A DNA stretch of 53,881 bases from Planctomycetaceae bacterium (GTDB lineage Bacteria > Planctomycetota > Planctomycetia > Planctomycetales > Planctomycetaceae). Positions 35,501 through 44,380 of this stretch are shown here, in pieces (position 1 is the first letter of the stretch; each line of letters opens with the position of its first letter). The translations under genes and the position numbers were made by a program. The notes beneath the pieces were generated by a model. The model worked only from the letters and a program-made list of their open reading frames with translations, was not told the DNA's origin and did not search any database. The stretch spans positions 1-53,881 of the forward strand of contig JAQWSQ010000194.1 in assembly GCA_029243145.1 (NCBI GenBank). Direction: 5' to 3'.

Positions 35501-38500
35501 TTAAGCAACACCTGCTCCGTGACATTTTTTATATTTTTTGCCGCTGCCGCAGGGGCAGAGATCATTTCGACCGACTTTCGGCCCCATATTTTTGATCGGA
35601 TCGACGGCATCGTTGGGAGCTCCCGGTTCACGTCTACCAGACTCTTCTTGGTATTCCTTTTGCGAAGCCTTTTGAGGATCTTCATGCTCGACATTGGTGA
35701 TTCGCCACAACGAACCGACGAAGTCGGGACTTTGACGATCCATGCGGAAGATTGCTGCTGAGACCTGAGAATCGACGCGGTTCCAGACAGTCTGGAATGC
35801 TTTGCGGCCTTCCCGCTTATACTCGACCTTCGGATCTTTCTGAGCATATCCGACAAGTCCGATACCGGATCGCAGGTGATCCATATAGTATAAGTGCTCT
35901 TTCCAAGCGGTATCAATCACTTCGAGGATCAGCGATCGTTCAGCCTGTCGCAATTCTGGTCGATACTTGGCTTGATAAGCATCATTCAGGCGAATGCGTG
36001 TGTAGTCTCGATCAAGTCCCCGCAGATCCTCGGCTGTTAATTCTGACCCAAACTCTGAGTTGGCCCACGTGACAAACTCTGTGCGTTGGTCTTCGCTGAG
36101 GCGAGTTGTCTCGGTGACAAAGACGCGATCTAGTCGTTCATCGAGTGACTCAATGGTCGTCCCTTTGGCGAAAAAATCTTCGCTTTGTTTCGTGAGGAGC
36201 GTTTCCATATCGTTTCGAGAGATACTGGAATGCTCGGCGGGATCCAACTCTGCACCAAAACGATTGTTGGTCCAACGAATCAAGCCTTCACGGTCGTAAC
36301 GATCACCGCCTCCACCATCACTCATAAAGCGATGCATGCCGACAGAAACTGGGAATTCCGTTTCCTTGGCCTCGTAGATCCGCGTGACTTCCGCACGAAT
36401 CAGATCGACCGCTTCCTGTTCGTCAGTGATGTCTTCGAAATGCTCGGGAGTCATCTCGATCGAAAGTTGCTGTTCCAGGAAACCACACAAGGATCCCCGT
36501 CCAAAATCATCCCTCAGAAAGGTGTCGAGATCAGAGAGATCGAGCCGTTCGACGGCTTCTTGCGCCTTTTCATACAGATACATCTGCATGTCGGCACGCC
36601 CGATTTTTTTGAGTTCTTTGTCGTTGGTGTTTAGGTCAAACGATTGGTTGGCCCATTTTGAGAGTGCCTGCCAACTCCATTCGCGTTCATCTTCGACATC
36701 CTCGGGGAGATGTGTGTCGATCTGGTCGTTAATGACTTCTTCGGCATGAGCTTTCGCCTCTTCGCGAATGAAGAGGTCAAGCTGTTCGCGAGTCAAATCA
36801 CGGACAGCATTGGCGGTGATGTGCAGCCCCAGTCGGTGTTCGGCCCAAGCCACAATCGTCTCTCGATGATAGCTTTCGCTGAGGAACTCGGGGATACGTT
36901 CTTTGATGAGATTGTCGATCATTTCTTCAATCATGATGCGGCAATCCGCACCATCAAGAATCCGCTGTCGGAATGAATAAACTTGCTTACGCTGCTCGTC
37001 CATCACTTCATCATATTCGAGGAGGTTTTTACGAATATCGAAGTGGTATTCTTCGCGTTTTTTCTGGGCACCTTCGATACGACGAGTGAGCATGCGGCTT
37101 TCGATGGGTTCTCCATCTTCGAGTCCGAGCCGAGTCATCATCGCCTGCATCATCTCGCCACCGAACATGCGAAGCAAGGGGTCGTCCATCGCCAGGAAAA
37201 ACCGACTCGATCCGCTATCTCCTTGTCGACCGGAACGACCGCGAAGCTGCAGGTCGATACGCCGTGAATCGTGTCGTTCAGTACCGACCACATGCAGGCC
37301 GCCGTTTTCTTCCACGACTCGACCTTCGGCCTTCATTCCCATGCTTTCAGCGATATGGTCAGTTTTGTCATCCCACACTTGTTTGGGGATTTCGAGACGC
37401 GAAGCGTAGGTTTCCGTCAGTTCCTGCAATGCGAGGAACTCGGGATTACCGCCTAGGATAATATCGGTACCACGTCCGGCCATGTTGGTGGCTATAGTGA
37501 CGGCTGCGGTGCGTCCCGCCTGGGAAATAATTTCTGCTTCTCGTTCGTGATGCTTGGCGTTCAGGACATTGTGCTTGATCCCGAACTTCGTCAGTTTGTT
37601 GCCGATCAGTTCCGATTTCTCAATCGAAGTGGTTCCCACCAGAACCGGACGGCCCGTTTCGTGAACTTCACGAATCTCTTTGACGACGGCATCCCATTTC
37701 TCTTTTTCAGTTCGATAAATTTTGTCGGGATGGTTGATGCGTTTCATGACGCGGTTGGTCGGTACCGCGACTACATCAAGGCCATAGATTTTCCAGAATT
37801 CTCCGGCTTCCGTCATGGCGGTTCCGGTCATTCCGCCCAGCTTTTTGTACAGTTTGAAGAAGTTTTGCAGTGTGATCGTCGCCAGAGTTTGCGACTCGGC
37901 TTTGATTTTGAGTCCTTCTTTCGCCTGTACTGCTTGATGCAATCCGTCGCTCCACTGTCGTCCTTCCATTTTACGACCGGTGAATTCATCGACGATGACG
38001 ACTTCACCCTTTTCGACAACGTAGGTCACATCTAGTTTGTAGAGATGGTGAGCTTTGAGTGAGTTGTCGATCAGGTGGGGCCATTCCATGTTGCCCGCTG
38101 TGTAGAAACTTTCAACGCCGGCAATTTCTTCGGCGCGACGGATGCCGTCTTCGGTTAGGTGGCAAGAGTGCTCTTTTTCTTTGACTTCAAAGTCTTCTCC
38201 CACCTTCAATTGACGGGCAATTGAATCGGCACGCGGGTATTTAGTAAGATCGTCTTCTGCGGGACCAGAAATGATGAGCGGCGTACGAGCTTCATCGATG
38301 AGAATGTTATCGATTTCGTCGATTAAAGCGAAATCCAGCGGTCCTTGAACCTGGACATCTTTTCGCGGCTTCATGTTGTCGCGAAGATAATCGAAACCAA
38401 ACTCGTTGTTGGTTCCGTAGGTGATATCAGAAGCGTAAGCCTTTTGGCGTTCGGCGGGATCCATGTTCGCCTGGATGGCTCCGACAGTTAGCCCAAGACC

Positions 38501-39031
38501 TTGATAGATGATCCCCATCCACTCCATATCGCGCTGAGCCAAATAGTCGTTCACGGTGATTGCGTGGACGTGTCCCGATAAGGCGTTCAAAGCGGCTGGC
38601 AAAGTCGCGACAAGCGTTTTCCCTTCCCCCGTTACCATCTCGGCAATCATGCCGTGATGGAGAATGTATCCACCGACCATCTGGACATCATAGTGACGCA
38701 TTTGTAGGAATCGGCGACCGGCCTCGCGCGTTGCCGCAAAACTTTCGGGGAGAATATCATCGAGAGTCGCTCCCTGCTTCAGTTTTTCACGGAGTTTGGG
38801 TGCGGTTTGTCGTAGTTCGTCGTCGGTGAGCTTTTCGTATTCCGCTTCAAACGAATTGATCTGGTCGATTGTCGAGGCAGGAACAATGTCGACATTGCCG
38901 TCCTTATCACGATCAAATCCGATGTCTTTGATGCGACGTTCGTTAGACGAACCGAACATGCTTGTGATAATGCGTTCGATTCCCGATGTGAATGCGTTGA
39001 ACCAATCGCCTAAATTTGCGAGGAATTCCAT
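35501..39031 (-). CDS. secA: Preprotein translocase ATPase SecA, enlarged form
   Basis: Drives proteins through SecYEG. The 1176 residues exceed the usual 800-950. Walker A GEGKT is at 135-139, [14 protein letters not shown] near 238 is the Walker B block, and [15 protein letters not shown] near 597 belongs to the second helicase fold. The zinc-binding SEC-C tail has [14 protein letters not shown] near residue 1159. The extra length is mainly in 720-1030, the helical-wing region, where about five units carry a WxNxxFxxEL-type motif (Trp at 729, 793, 920 and 989, Phe at 851). The last unit sits just before the canonical WKEHL helix. waaA follows after 6 bp. Confidence 0.96.
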   Translation of the reverse strand: MEFLANLGDWFNAFTSGIERIITSMFGSSNERRIKDIGFDRDKDGNVDIVPASTIDQINSFEAEYEKLTDDELRQTAPKLREKLKQGATLDDILPESFAATREAGRRFLQMRHYDVQMVGGYILHHGMIAEMVTGEGKTLVATLPAALNALSGHVHAITVNDYLAQRDMEWMGIIYQGLGLTVGAIQANMDPAERQKAYASDITYGTNNEFGFDYLRDNMKPRKDVQVQGPLDFALIDEIDNILIDEARTPLIISGPAEDDLTKYPRADSIARQLKVGEDFEVKEKEHSCHLTEDGIRRAEEIAGVESFYTAGNMEWPHLIDNSLKAHHLYKLDVTYVVEKGEVVIVDEFTGRKMEGRQWSDGLHQAVQAKEGLKIKAESQTLATITLQNFFKLYKKLGGMTGTAMTEAGEFWKIYGLDVVAVPTNRVMKRINHPDKIYRTEKEKWDAVVKEIREVHETGRPVLVGTTSIEKSELIGNKLTKFGIKHNVLNAKHHEREAEIISQAGRTAAVTIATNMAGRGTDIILGGNPEFLALQELTETYASRLEIPKQVWDDKTDHIAESMGMKAEGRVVEENGGLHVVGTERHDSRRIDLQLRGRSGRQGDSGSSRFFLAMDDPLLRMFGGEMMQAMMTRLGLEDGEPIESRMLTRRIEGAQKKREEYHFDIRKNLLEYDEVMDEQRKQVYSFRQRILDGADCRIMIEEMIDNLIKERIPEFLSESYHRETIVAWAEHRLGLHITANAVRDLTREQLDLFIREEAKAHAEEVINDQIDTHLPEDVEDEREWSWQALSKWANQSFDLNTNDKELKKIGRADMQMYLYEKAQEAVERLDLSDLDTFLRDDFGRGSLCGFLEQQLSIEMTPEHFEDITDEQEAVDLIRAEVTRIYEAKETEFPVSVGMHRFMSDGGGGDRYDREGLIRWTNNRFGAELDPAEHSSISRNDMETLLTKQSEDFFAKGTTIESLDERLDRVFVTETTRLSEDQRTEFVTWANSEFGSELTAEDLRGLDRDYTRIRLNDAYQAKYRPELRQAERSLILEVIDTAWKEHLYYMDHLRSGIGLVGYAQKDPKVEYKREGRKAFQTVWNRVDSQVSAAIFRMDRQSPDFVGSLWRITNVEHEDPQKASQKEYQEESGRREPGAPNDAVDPIKNMGPKVGRNDLCPCGSGKKYKKCHGAGVA

Positions 39032-39398
39032 GTGATTGCCTTGGGGAAATCTTATCCCGGTCGATCATGATGAGAGCGCGGTTACCGGCGGGAGTATGTC
39101 AGAATGGCAGACTCCCTCCAGCACAAATTCGTGGCCTCTTGCCACGCTTGCTCTTCCGCACGGTCACAAGCGACGTAAGTCGCCTGCTTCTCGAAGTTTA
39201 TTGTTTGTGGGAGACCGGGTCAATGTCGGTCGATCCGATCCCGAAAACGGCAGAAATAGACCGTTTTCTAATGATTACGCATTCTGTGTGCCGGAACCCA
39301 ATGTTTGAGCGATTTTCATGGCGTTGTTCTCAGTGATGAACGGAGGTTATGATGCTGGGGAAATTAAAGCCTTCTTGTTGCTCGGAAAGCATCTCTTC
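39032..39398. other. Divergent intergenic region between secA and the Mo oxidoreductase gene
   Basis: About 367 bp. The clearest structure is a perfect inverted repeat at 39243-39268 (listed separately). The open frame of the Mo enzyme extends to 39318, but its first codons look unlike the family. Nothing else is recognised. Confidence 0.6.
39243..39268. promoter_or_regulatory. Perfect 8-bp inverted repeat, possible operator
   Basis: GAAAACGG (39243-39250) and CCGTTTTC (39261-39268) flank a 10-base spacer. The dyad lies 130 bp before the chosen start of the Mo enzyme. It could bind a dimeric regulator or form a weak hairpin; no T-run follows, so it is not a terminator. Confidence 0.3.
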
Positions 39399-40049
39399 AT
39401 GACTGCGGACGACCCCAAATATCAATCGGGTGAACCCACGGACCCCGTTGGGCTTCCTGCAGAGACGATTATCAGTCCAGACACACACCGACCGGAGCGA
39501 ATTCCTCCCGGCCAATCTAGTACGCGAAAATGGCCCGTTTTGGACGCTCATGGAACCCCCAATGTTCCGCTGGATCGTTGGAAACTCGAAGTGGATGGCT
39601 TGGTCGATCACCCCTTAAGTTTCACTTGGGACGAATATCAAGAGCTTCCGCGAGTGAAAGTTTTTGCCGATTTTCATTGCGTGACCTCTTGGTCGCGGCT
39701 TGGAAATGTTTGGGAAGGCGTCTCGGTTCATCAGTTGATCGAACGAGCCGGTGTGCGACCCGAAGCAAAATATGTGATTGCTACCGGGTTCGATTATGGC
39801 TGGACCACCAATATGCCCCTCGAAGATTTCCGACAGGAAGACGTATTAGTAGCCGATCTTCATGATGGCGAGCCAATTGATGCCGATCATGGCGGTCCGG
39901 CCCGTTTAATGGTCCCGCAACTTTACGCCTGGAAGAGTGCCAAGTGGCTGCGCAAGTTAACTTTCGTCGCTGAAGACCAATCAGGATATTGGGAACAGAT
40001 GGGCTATCATAATCATGGTGACCCTTGGACCGAAGAACGGTACAGTTAG
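39399..40049 (+). CDS. Sulfite-oxidase-like molybdopterin oxidoreductase
   Basis: A 216-residue protein of the SUOX/YedY molybdopterin-binding fold. The Mo-ligand Cys is in ADFHCVTSWSRLGNVWEG, and GFDYGWTTNMPLEDFRQEDVLVA and GGPARLMVPQLYAWKSAKW are typical of the family. It has no signal peptide or Tat motif, so it probably acts in the cytosol, unlike MsrP. I chose the ATG at 39399, with GGAAAG about 9 bases before it; the frame is open to 39318, but the extra residues look unlike a leader. The redox substrate is not known. Confidence 0.85.
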   Translation: MTADDPKYQSGEPTDPVGLPAETIISPDTHRPERIPPGQSSTRKWPVLDAHGTPNVPLDRWKLEVDGLVDHPLSFTWDEYQELPRVKVFADFHCVTSWSRLGNVWEGVSVHQLIERAGVRPEAKYVIATGFDYGWTTNMPLEDFRQEDVLVADLHDGEPIDADHGGPARLMVPQLYAWKSAKWLRKLTFVAEDQSGYWEQMGYHNHGDPWTEERYS

Positions 40050-40198
40050 GCAAAGGTTTTCGTTGTTCAAATTTCAGTATTTACAATCGACCTTATTTTG
40101 ATATCGCTTACATGAATTTTCACCTCATGAGATTCATTCATCATCGTTGAAAGGAACCGAGCTAGTTTCTCATTTCGAGTTTCTAGTTACTCACTGAC

Positions 40199-40510
40199 AT
40201 GACTGATGCACCGCAAAATATACGTGTTCTCTCAGAAGATCGTACCCTCGAACTCACGTGGACACCTGACCGTGTTGTCAAATTGCCGTTCCATTTTGTC
40301 CGTTGCCAGTGTCCTTGTGCCGCTTGCGTCGATGAACACACCGGAGTACGTCTCTTGAAACCGGCCACGATCCCGGAAGATATTGCACCGACCGGAATGG
40401 GTTTCAGCGGCAATTATGCCTTGAAAATCGGTTGGTCGGACGGCCATCACACCGGATTATTCACCTGGGATTTTCTCGACGAACTTTCCAACCAGCAGGA
40501 GGCGTTATGA
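40199..40510 (+). CDS. DUF971 (GBBH-like) domain protein
   Basis: A 103-residue protein with the DUF971 fold found at the front of gamma-butyrobetaine hydroxylases and alone in many bacteria (LELTWTPDRVVKLPFHFVR, CQCPCAACVDEHTG, IGWSDGHHTGLFTWDFL). The cysteine cluster suggests metal or iron-sulfur binding; stand-alone members have been linked to Fe-S protein assembly, but that is inference. The stop overlaps the CYTH gene start by four bases (ATGA), so it is coupled to it. Confidence 0.85.
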   Translation: MTDAPQNIRVLSEDRTLELTWTPDRVVKLPFHFVRCQCPCAACVDEHTGVRLLKPATIPEDIAPTGMGFSGNYALKIGWSDGHHTGLFTWDFLDELSNQQEAL

Positions 40511-41085
40511 GTTACGAAGTCGAAATGAAATTCCCTTTGAACGATACAAAGCATTTTGTACCGATCTTGCGAGGAGTCGGCGCGGAAGAGGCAGAGACAC
40601 AAACACACATCGACCGATATTATAATCATCCTGCAAAAGATTTTGCGGAGACTGACGAAGCGCTGCGCCTACGATCCATCGGTGACAGAAATGTGATCAC
40701 TTACAAAGGCCCCAAAATCGATTTGGTCACCAAGACTCGGCAGGAAATCGAAGTCGACTACGCACGAGGGGCTGATAGTGTGGTGCAGTTGGCTCAAGTC
40801 TTGACACTCCTTGGATTCAGGGAGTCTCTCACTGTCCACAAGACTCGCAGGGTTTTTCATCTCGACTGGCATGAGCGGGAAGTCGAAGTGCTTCTCGATA
40901 ACGTCGAAGGCTTGGGGGAGTACGCCGAGATTGAGACCATCGCGCTGGAAGGCGATCAGGACGCCGCCAAGGAATGTGTACTCTCTCTGGCAGAAAAACT
41001 GGGACTGGAAGAGTCAGAACGACGCAGTTATTTACGCATGCTGATAGAGAAAAACGTCATAGGATTGAACCTCCGAGAGGAATGA
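40507..41085 (+). CDS. cyaB: CYTH-domain protein (class IV adenylate cyclase-like)
   Basis: A 192-residue stand-alone CYTH protein. The ExExK signature is EVEMK at residues 4-8, followed by DRYYNHP, LRLRSIG, YKGP and EIETIALEGD in the expected order of tunnel-lining strands. Class IV adenylate cyclases and tripolyphosphatases share this fold, so the reaction (cAMP, triphosphate or thiamine triphosphate) is uncertain. The ATG at 40507 has AGGAGG just upstream and overlaps the DUF971 stop; the stop in turn overlaps the next start (ATGA). Confidence 0.85.
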   Translation: MSYEVEMKFPLNDTKHFVPILRGVGAEEAETQTHIDRYYNHPAKDFAETDEALRLRSIGDRNVITYKGPKIDLVTKTRQEIEVDYARGADSVVQLAQVLTLLGFRESLTVHKTRRVFHLDWHEREVEVLLDNVEGLGEYAEIETIALEGDQDAAKECVLSLAEKLGLEESERRSYLRMLIEKNVIGLNLREE

Positions 41086-41678
41086 GTGTCCGTTCCAGAA
41101 ACAATCAATCGATGATTTGTGAAGAAACCATGTCACTCAAACTTCTTTATTCTGTCCCTGCCAAGCGATTCGAACCTCATCAATCGCTCTGTGATGATGG
41201 ACGGGGAGGTTGGACATTCTCGCAAGTGAATGTTGATCGTGTGGTTTCGCAATTGGAAGATTACTACTTGCTGTTTGGGTTCGGTGTGCTTGTTCAAAAT
41301 GCTCTCGATGATGATTTTGTGACGGCGACAAAATTAACGGCCCGAATGGATGGTGAGGTGATCGGAGTAAGCGAGCTTGTCTGGGAAAGTCCGAATCGGA
41401 TGTGGGGAAAAGAAGGTTCTGATGCCATATTTGAGTGGGCTCAGACAATCGAAATGCAGCCGACACACGAAGGATTGATCACGGTTTCCATTGATGTGAA
41501 TCTGAAGTGCCAGGAAGCTCAGTGGTTATCCGTTGAAGGAAATGCTTACTGTCGACTGACTCTCGCAAAGTCAGGAGAAATCCCCGCATTGGAGAAAAGA
41601 TTGGCCGGTCGATTGAGATTCTGGTGGCAGTCCTTGTTTCAGAAAGCGTTTTGGCCAAGATCGAAATTTCCTGATTGA
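41082..41678 (+). CDS. Hypothetical protein, third gene of the DUF971/CYTH trio
   Basis: A 198-residue soluble protein that I do not recognise. It is mixed alpha/beta with no signal peptide, no membrane helix and no repeated motif; the C-terminus is Arg/Trp-rich (GRLRFWWQSLFQKAFWPRSK). The ATG at 41082 overlaps the CYTH stop (ATGA). A later ATG at 41130 (MSLKLLYS), with GTGAAGAAACC before it, is a good alternative. Coupling suggests a shared role with the CYTH protein. Confidence 0.6.
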   Translation: MSVRSRNNQSMICEETMSLKLLYSVPAKRFEPHQSLCDDGRGGWTFSQVNVDRVVSQLEDYYLLFGFGVLVQNALDDDFVTATKLTARMDGEVIGVSELVWESPNRMWGKEGSDAIFEWAQTIEMQPTHEGLITVSIDVNLKCQEAQWLSVEGNAYCRLTLAKSGEIPALEKRLAGRLRFWWQSLFQKAFWPRSKFPD

Positions 41679-41704
41679 CCTACCAGATCTCTTCTCGATA
41701 GGAT
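41675..41704 (+). promoter_or_regulatory. Candidate promoter of the beta-propeller gene
   Basis: TTGACC (41675-41680), 18-base spacer, TAGGAT (41699-41704); the start site would be near 41711, only 22 bases before the ATG at 41733. The -35 overlaps the stop of the upstream gene. Confidence 0.4.
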
Positions 41705-41732
41705 CAGTTGATTCTCATTCGAAAGGAATCCC

Positions 41733-42968
41733 ATGCTTCATCGCCTCGCTTCGTTGGCTGCTGTAACGCTTGTTCTGACATTATCGACTGTTCTCTATGC
41801 AGGTGATTGGCCTCAATGGCGCGGTCCCAATCGTGATGCGATTTCCACGGAAACGGGACTCTTGAAAGCATGGCCTGCCGACGGACCTCCGCTCGCTTGG
41901 AAAATCAGCGGCGTCGGTGAAGGTTATTCCAGCGTTTCCATCTTTAATGGAAAAATCTATACGCTGGGCGATCTGGAAGATGGTAGCTATTTGATGGCAT
42001 TGAACGAGGCCGATGGCTCGGAACTTTGGAAAACCAAAATTGGATTAGCGGGTGGTCACAAAGGGTATCCCGGAACGCGAAGCACTCCGACCTTTGATAG
42101 CGGACAACTTTTTGCTTTGAATCAGTACGCCGATTTCGTTTGCGTTGATGCGAACAGTGGTGAACTCGTCTGGAAAGTCAATTTAAACGATGACTTCAAT
42201 GGCAAAATGATGTCAGGCTGGAAGTACAGTGAATCTGCCTTGGTCGACGGAAATCAGGTCGTCATCACACCCGGTGGCAAAGACGGAACCGTCGTCGCAC
42301 TCGACCGAACGACCGGGAAACAACTCTGGCGCACCAAAGATTGGACCGACGCCGCAGGATACTCTTCCGTCATCATTGCCACGATTGAAGGCACACGACA
42401 ATACATCCAACTGACCGGTCAGTCTTTGGCTGGCATCGATCCCAAGACGGGGAAGGTTCTTTGGGTCGCCGAACGTCAGGGGAAGACCGCCGTCATCCCA
42501 ACACCAGTTGTCCATGATAATGTTGTCTTTGTCACATCAGGTTACGGCGTTGGTTGTAATGCGTTTCGTGTGACGAAAGAGGGAGATTCGTGGAAGACGG
42601 AAGAACTCTACGCTAATAAAGGGATCGCCAATCATCATGGTGGCGTTGTACTACTTGACGGCCATGTCTTTGGCTCGACCAATGGAGCGTTTCGCTGTCT
42701 TGATCTCAGCTCTGGTGAGTTGGCCTTTGAAGGCCGGAGTGTTGGTAAAGGAGCCACCATTTACGCGGATGGCTATCTTTATCTCAGAGCCGAGAAAGGG
42801 CCAGTTGCTCTGATCAAAGCAACTTCCAAGGGACTTGAGGAAGTCAGCCGGTTTGATCAACCCGACCGCAGCAAGCGAAATGCGTGGGCACATCCTGTCG
42901 TCGCTAACGGCAAACTTTATCTTCGCGATCAGGACATACTGTTGTGTTACGACATCAGTGCGAAATGA
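41733..42968 (+). CDS. Secreted PQQ-like (BamB-type) beta-propeller protein
   Basis: A 411-residue exported protein: the signal peptide MLHRLASLAAVTLVLTLSTV ends near YAGDWPQWRGPNRD, a motif found in many planctomycete proteins. Seven or eight PQQ-like blades follow, with repeats such as LNEADGSELWKTK, VDANSGELVWKV, LDRTTGKQLWRTK and IDPKTGKVLWVAE. It has no PQQ-dehydrogenase catalytic region, so it is probably a structural or binding propeller rather than an enzyme; BamB is one relative. GAAAGGAA precedes the ATG. The DapA-like gene converges 12 bp downstream. Confidence 0.9.
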   Translation: MLHRLASLAAVTLVLTLSTVLYAGDWPQWRGPNRDAISTETGLLKAWPADGPPLAWKISGVGEGYSSVSIFNGKIYTLGDLEDGSYLMALNEADGSELWKTKIGLAGGHKGYPGTRSTPTFDSGQLFALNQYADFVCVDANSGELVWKVNLNDDFNGKMMSGWKYSESALVDGNQVVITPGGKDGTVVALDRTTGKQLWRTKDWTDAAGYSSVIIATIEGTRQYIQLTGQSLAGIDPKTGKVLWVAERQGKTAVIPTPVVHDNVVFVTSGYGVGCNAFRVTKEGDSWKTEELYANKGIANHHGGVVLLDGHVFGSTNGAFRCLDLSSGELAFEGRSVGKGATIYADGYLYLRAEKGPVALIKATSKGLEEVSRFDQPDRSKRNAWAHPVVANGKLYLRDQDILLCYDISAK

Positions 42969-42980
42969 GGACGCTGATTG

Positions 42981-44000
42981 TTACATCATGCCGCGTTGAT
43001 GTAGTTCCGAAACGACCCGAGCGACGATTTCACTCACCTCAGTGAGATCACGTTCATCGGCTGAGGGAATCGGACATCCACCCACAGGTTCATCGGTGTA
43101 GCCGTGGGTCGCCAAGTGGCATTGTAGAGTCTTTGTCAGCGCGTCCAAGTCGGTGGTTTGTTCCGAGGAGAGAGGTTGTCTTCCTCGGCCCATTTGGAAG
43201 CCGCGAAGTTCAACAGCAGCACGGAATCCATCTGGGAATTCTGCCGAATAGAGCATGGTGTCAAACAGATTGACCAAGTCGTATTGAATCTGGCGGGCTT
43301 CGTCGAGTTGCCCACCAACAGTGCAATCATAGAGTTTGCGTGTAATCTCGGGGACAACACCTGAAGAGGCATTGGTTCCACCATCGCAGCCGAGCAAAAT
43401 CATCGGCATCAACGCCGCATCCCAACCTGTCAGAAAAGAGAAGTCGGGCCGGTTGGGGCGAACCGCCTGAATCATGCGGATCATGTGAGGCAGGTCGCCG
43501 GAGGAATCTTTGATGGCCACGATTCGCTCACACTCTTCAGACAGACGTTTGACGGTGGGGACGTCAATCGGGCTCGCAAACATGGGGATGTTGTAGAGTG
43601 TCACATCGACCGGCGTGTTGTCGCCGATTTCTTTGAAGTACGCATAGACAGACGCCGGGCTCAGTTTGTAGTAGAACGGAGCCACAATGGCGACCGCTCG
43701 AACTCCCAACTCGGCGTAAAATTCACACGCTTTCAAGGTCTCTTTGACGTTGGCTTCGGCAGCACCCGCGAGAATGGGAACTCGTCCACGAGTTTCATCG
43801 GCGATGATCGAAACGATTCTTTTGCGTTCCTCAACAGTGAAACGTGTGAACTCTCCCGTCGAGCCGTTGGGGTAGAGACCATGCACGCCCTTCTCGATCA
43901 ACCAGTTGACGTATCGCCGAAGCTCTCCCTCGTTGATGTCGCCATGCGCATCGTAAGGGACGAGATTGGGGGTGAAGATACCTTGTAGTCGTGTGGCCAT
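42981..44000 (-). CDS. Dihydrodipicolinate synthase-family aldolase/lyase
   Basis: A 339-residue DapA-family TIM barrel. The Schiff-base Lys is in [10 protein letters not shown], and the Tyr of LYNIP and the [10 protein letters not shown] loop near residue 45 fit the catalytic and carboxylate sites. The C-terminus is about 40 residues longer than E. coli DapA. Because planctomycetes use many paralogues for sugar-acid catabolism, this could be a sialate or keto-acid lyase and not lysine synthesis. No lysine or sugar-acid genes flank it. Confidence 0.85.
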   Translation of the reverse strand: MATRLQGIFTPNLVPYDAHGDINEGELRRYVNWLIEKGVHGLYPNGSTGEFTRFTVEERKRIVSIIADETRGRVPILAGAAEANVKETLKACEFYAELGVRAVAIVAPFYYKLSPASVYAYFKEIGDNTPVDVTLYNIPMFASPIDVPTVKRLSEECERIVAIKDSSGDLPHMIRMIQAVRPNRPDFSFLTGWDAALMPMILLGCDGGTNASSGVVPEITRKLYDCTVGGQLDEARQIQYDLVNLFDTMLYSAEFPDGFRAAVELRGFQMGRGRQPLSSEQTTDLDALTKTLQCHLATHGYTDEPVGGCPIPSADERDLTEVSEIVARVVSELHQRGMM

Positions 44001-44380
44001 ATCGAATCACGCTGGTTAGGGAGCTGGGTGCTAAAGGAGTATCTCGTTTTTTCAGGGGCTTAATCAAGTCGTCTGTGGTTATAAAAAAACGATCAGTATT
44101 GATGATCTTGCCAATCTGCATGCCACCCTCTCCTCCTTTGGAGGAGAGGGACGGGGTGAGGAGGCGATCAATATTTCCTGAACCACCTCCTCATCCGCCC
44201 TATCGGGCACCTTCTCCTCCTGAGGAGGAGAAGGAAGACTGCAACGTATTCTGAACGTGATCACTTCACTCATATCGGATTTATCGGTGCAGGTGCGACG
44301 TTACTTCAGCATATCACAGGGATCAAAAGGGATCGGATCGGTACCGAAGGCATCGCGTTGAATCCCGTAAGTCGGAAAGA
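44001..44380. other. Intergenic region with a pair of perfect hairpins
   Basis: 380 bp without a gene between dapA-like and nhaC-like genes on the same strand. It holds the hairpin pair at 44126-44234. The short open frame on the minus strand here, with SPRPSPPKEE-like residues, is a translation of the repeat. I see nothing else. Confidence 0.7.
44126..44234. repeat. Two perfect palindromic hairpins in inverted arrangement
   Basis: CCCTCTCCTCC pairs with GGAGGAGAGGG over 11 bp with a 3-base loop (44126-44150). A second palindrome pairs CCTTCTCCTCCT with AGGAGGAGAAGG over 12 bp with one base between (44210-44234). The sequences between them (GTGAGGAGGCG and CACCTCCTCATCCGCC) are also partly complementary, so the whole 109 bp could fold as one large structure. 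REP-like dispersed elements of this type are common in bacteria. Confidence 0.75.

Noticed and set aside
44079-44273. 64-codon minus-strand open frame
   Set aside because: It is a translation of the hairpin repeat, giving SPRPSPPKEE-type residues that recur wherever such repeats occur.
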